64,000 nt of DNA from assembly GCA_008477525.1 (NCBI GenBank), contig SPDT01000004.1, positions 4,650,001-4,714,000 on the forward strand, written 5' to 3'. How positions within the stretch are numbered: position 1 is the stretch's first letter; each line of letters starts with the position of its first letter. A model generated the notes under the pieces. It searched no databases. It was not told where the DNA came from and saw only the letters and a program-made list of their open reading frames with translations. Source of the stretch: Hypomyces perniciosus. Taxonomy: Eukaryota > Ascomycota > Sordariomycetes > Hypocreales > Hypocreaceae. Of this stretch, positions 60,396-64,000 are shown in pieces. The translations under genes and the position numbers were made by a program.

Positions 60396-62224
60396 ATGGC
60401 TGGGACACGTGTCGATCTAGCCGTCATTGGCGGTAAGGTCCCTTCTAATCTGCGATTTTCCAATGTTGCTTTCTTTTCTAATGGTATCAACCTTCTTAGG
60501 TGGTCCTACAGGGATGTTGACTGCTCTCCTGGCGAAGAGACTTGGAGCTTCAGTTCTGGTTCTAGGTATTTAGCCTTGTTCTTTTCACTTTTCGTGGCAC
60601 ACACTCACTGGCAGAATGGCTGGCAGACGCCAAATCTCAGCCCCTACAGTTAGGTAGAGCTGATGCTTTGAATGCGAGGTCCCAGCAGTATCTTGACATT
60701 GTTGGCATTCTCGACGAGTTGATTTCCCAGGGTCTAAGGTGCAACAGTAAGTCTCGGGGATAGATCTGTCACCAAGGTCCTGTGTTCTGACAAGTTTCAG
60801 CAAGCTCGATCTTCAAGGGCGGTGGCTTTTTTTCGCGACAAAGCCACTGGTGGACAGGACTTCAACATGTACTGCATAAAAACTTCCTCATGATTGGACA
60901 GCCCGTTGTGGAGCAGCTTCTTGCAGCAGAGCTCAAGGAATTTGTATGGTATGGCGAGCCTGTTGAATCTGTTTTCGAAACCGAGTCCGGGGTTGATGTC
61001 GCCACGGTCTCCAGACGCATTGTACATAGCACGTACTGCATTGCATCTGATGGGGCAAGATCCATGGTTCGTCAGACATTGGGAATTCCGTTCACAGGCA
61101 CCAGACCAGAGATGACGTGGGCTGTCCTAGACACCTTCATCGACAGTGATTTCCCCCGCTGTCCTGAGATCATTACGTTTGAACTTAACGGCGAATCCCG
61201 CGTAGCGTGGATCCCTCGTGAGCGAAATATGGCGCGTTTCTACGTCCTAATTGACGGAGAGATTACTCAGGAGAAAGCGAAGGCTTCTATCAAGAATCAC
61301 CTAGCTCCATATCACATCGAGTTTACCAAGACGGAGTGGTTTAGCACATTTGAAGGCGAGTACACTGCCGCCAGGCGGTTTCTTCTGTTCCCCACCATGG
61401 ACTGACATTTGAGTTAGTCAAGGAGAGAATTGCTGCAACCTTTATTTCTCAAGCCGGCAAGGGGAGGATCATCCTCGCGGGTGACGCCGCACACTCGCAC
61501 TCAGTTAACGGCGGACAGGGTTTGAACACGGGACTGTCTGATGCGTTCGGTTTGGGATGGAGAATGGCCTACATCTTGAAATATGCGGACAAGCTTGCCT
61601 CGGGTGCAGCCCAAAAGATTCTCCAGAGCTATGATGTAGAACGGCGGAAGGTCGCCGAGGATGTAATCCGGGTTGCCGCCCGGCTGGTGAGAGACACCAA
61701 GTTCGAAGCCGCCCAATACGTTGGAAATGTTGAGAAGAATGCAGCCTATATCACAGGTAAGATTGATTGACCCACTTGGTGGTGTGTCCTCGGAGAATGC
61801 TGACGCGTCCTGGATAGGAATGGGCATCGCATACCATGATCTCGACTCTCCCGCTATCCATGAGTCAGAAGTGGGAATATGGAAAGCTGGCCGAGCATGT
61901 CCAGACATTGAACTCAAGCTCCCTGGTACAATAGTGGTGCAACGTCTCTACAGCACGATCACGTATGGGAAGTACATGGTGCTCGTGGCTGGCGACCATA
62001 GGGGTCACATAGGCAAATTCAATGATCTCGTAAGATGGATCAGAATCTTACCAAATGATGGAAATCGGGAGCACAACCTCAACGGGGGTAGTGCGTCGAT
62101 ATATCTGACTGAAGTTGTGAAGAACGGCGAGAATTACGCTATTGTGGTTCGGCCGGACATGTATATTGCATATGCAGGCACATTTGACGGTGCAGCCAAC
62201 CATCTGGACGGCATTTTTATCTAG
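60396..62224 (+). CDS. FAD-dependent aromatic monooxygenase (phenol hydroxylase type), six exons
   Basis: Exons 60396-60432, 60500-60565, 60627-60746, 60801-61355, 61418-61756 and 61818-62224 join to 507 residues. Seen: Rossmann FAD loop G12-x-G14-x-x-G17 (AVIGGGPTGML), LGRADALNARSQQYL after the first strands, the CIASDGARSMVR (DG) segment, and GD282AAH285 followed by NGGQGLNTGLSDA, the FAD-pyrophosphate/ribityl site. It should use NAD(P)H and O2 to hydroxylate an aromatic or phenolic substrate. The C-terminal part (GKYMVLVAGDHRG) resembles the thioredoxin-like tail of phenol hydroxylases and is rather short. Intron 4 (61356-61417) uses a GC donor (GAAG/GCGAGT) with a normal TTAG acceptor and CTGAC branch; no GT donor keeps the frame. 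Divergent from the isocyanide synthase, so it may tailor its product. Confidence 0.88.
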
Positions 62225-63955
62225 GAGAGCAAAGTGTTAGACTAAGAAGTAGGCCCAAAGTTCAAAATCACTATGGGTAGCTGATATATGGCTTGCTGGG
62301 TTGAGGGAGTGAACACAATGTGTCTTGAAGAAGGCACTTGGATTTTGTAGTGGAAATCCCAAATGAAGAATATAGAGAACATCATACGCTGATTGTCTAT
62401 ATCTCGGATAATACACCTCGGACTACTCTTCTCATTTCATCCAATCCAGAACGTCGAAGGGCATAATCGACGGGTAGGGAACAGCGTAGTATCCCGACCA
62501 AATCGACCAAATAAGTACGTACTAAAGTGACATTCATAAAATATCAAATGAAATCAAATAATATGTATATTCAGGGATATTTATTATAGTAGTTTTACTT
62601 TTCGATACATTTCATTTGACTTCATTTAATATCCAATCATAGTGTGCTAGGGCGGTTTATCACATTCATGGTCTCTTTGTCGATGCATGTCGAAAGGTGG
62701 GAAAGACGACTAGTCGAGCTTACTTGGGCCTAATATCAACGTACCACCTAACTAGTGGGCTCGTCAGCCTCATTGGATTACTATATAAATCTAGCCTGTC
62801 CGTAGCAAATTTCTAACTAAGATTCTTTGCTTCAATCTTCGAGATGAGAATCGGTCCTTCTTCAATGCTCATCCAAAGCTGCAAGGTAGTGAGGCAGATG
62901 ACAAATGACTTTGAACTCCAGTGCAATGATTAGCCGGCCATATCATCATTGGTTATTTCCTCAAATCAAATTCCTAGAGCCTATCGTCGATCCGGGTCAC
63001 CACTATTCCAAACCCATGGTCTAATATGCCATTTTCAGAGTCATTTTGGATCGAAGTCACTCCATTATCTAGTCTTCATGGCAAGAAACAGACTTGAGAG
63101 CTGCCCCTAGAGCCGAGCTATTTAAGTTGCATTAGTATAAACCCTTGCTATGGTTTCAGCTTCTTGCTACCTTCTTGTAGACCATCTTTTATCACGCAAA
63201 ATGCATCAAGCCACAGGTATTACTGTTGCGCATATGGGGCTCGTGTAGTCAGCAGTCATCTCACTCTATAGGGATCAAATGGCACCTGAATTCCATCTCT
63301 ATTCATCTCTCTCGCTGATGTCTGAGGGACCATGTCCCCGATCACTGATCGTTTCCCGGCCAGCCAATTTATAGTGCTAGAAGAACGCGGCGCGTTCTTC
63401 TTCTCCACCCTTTTAGGTCCTGCTTGAGTTCAACCTTACAATCTCCTTCGTGTTATCTTTATCGGGCTTTTTTCACCAATCCACGTTATCCAACAATTAC
63501 ATGCCAAAAATTCTGTATAGCAGTCATCGTATCTTAGACCAGCTTCTGAGGTAAACACGAGTTAATCCTATGACAGCCATCCTCACTAGTTGCTGCTGTG
63601 ATTCCAAGAACCACTAAGCGTCCCAACAGGAGGAGAGAGACGGCGACGGTGATGGTGATAATGTAGTCTATGGTGATAATGTACTCGTAGCATCCACCGC
63701 CAAGGCGGCCGATCTCCGATCTCCAATTAAGGCAAAGGGCATGCTGGGCTATCTCTATCTAGGTGGGTAGTACATAGTTGTACATAGCAGCTTCCTAAAC
63801 TGAACGCCCCAAGGGCTGGCCCTTGAGTAAGCTGCGTTATTAAAAGGGCACTTTATTGTTCAGAAATCCTTGACTCTGCGGTACTGTTTTCCGTCGGTTT
63901 AATTGCTCATTGGCCTTGCTGTATGTAATAGTGCTACAATGGCGGAAGCAACTAT
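62225..63955. other. intergenic region, no gene recognised
   Basis: About 1.7 kb of ordinary composition downstream of the hydroxylase. An imperfect inverted repeat of about 19 bp lies at about 62540-62562 and 62605-62630 (ATTTGATTTCATTT-like). A TATTTAAG at 63119-63126 and an ATG at 63201 followed by a possible GT donor could be the start of a gene continuing past the window, but the evidence is slight. Confidence 0.4.
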
Positions 63956-64000
63956 CATATTCTGCATATTCTGCATATTCTGCATATTCTGCATATTCTG
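63956..64000. repeat. 9-bp tandem repeat reaching the window edge
   Basis: Five perfect copies of CATATTCTG fill 63956-64000. The array is cut by the window end, so its full length is unknown. Confidence 0.95.

Overview
The window comes from a filamentous ascomycete (Pezizomycotina). The evidence is short 50-104 bp introns with GT/AG borders and CTNAC-type branch sites, fungal-only protein families (hydrophobin, PF11951-type regulator, DIT1/PvcA isocyanide synthase fused to a TauD dioxygenase), and massive C-to-T/G-to-A decay of repeats of the repeat-induced point mutation (RIP) kind. A Eurotiomycete such as Aspergillus or Penicillium is a reasonable guess but is not proven.

The window has two compartments. 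Positions 1 to about 41,100 form an extremely AT-rich block of nested, RIP-ruined transposons with no live host gene. I can recognise Ty3/gypsy remains on both strands (about 0.5-11.8 kb, with 172-bp LTRs), two nearly complete Ty1/copia elements in opposite orientation (11,832-18,937 minus and 26,054-33,396 plus, the latter with a 5-bp target duplication), a solo copia LTR (35,890-36,165), a Tad/I-type LINE copy (20.2-23.1 kb), a much less mutated 162-bp solo LTR nested in the second copia copy, and a 958-bp hAT-like non-autonomous DNA element with terminal inverted repeats and a perfect 8-bp target duplication (37,051-38,024). Both copia copies carry, between pol and the 3' LTR, a GC-rich accessory ORF on the antisense strand. 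In the better-kept copy it has a canonical AT-hook.

From 42,053 on, the sequence has normal composition and holds genes. First comes the 5' stub of an NmrA-like gene cut by the 3' tail of a LINE, divergent from a three-exon short-chain dehydrogenase/reductase (SDR). A four-exon PF11951-type regulator is convergent with the SDR. Two divergent hydrophobin-like genes follow: one is a pseudogene whose three internal stops all look like CAG-to-TAG changes, the other is intact. About 2.7 kb without a recognisable gene, a second LINE copy (50.9-53.8 kb) and an AT-rich stretch come next. Last is a divergent pair, an isocyanide synthase-dioxygenase fusion (minus) and a six-exon FAD-dependent aromatic hydroxylase (plus), sharing a 1.6-kb intergenic region. 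I read this pair as the core of a small isocyanide-type secondary-metabolite locus. The SDR, NmrA-like stub and regulator nearby could be former or present members, but the transposon and hydrophobin genes in between make that uncertain. The last 1.8 kb show no gene, and the window ends inside a 9-bp tandem repeat.
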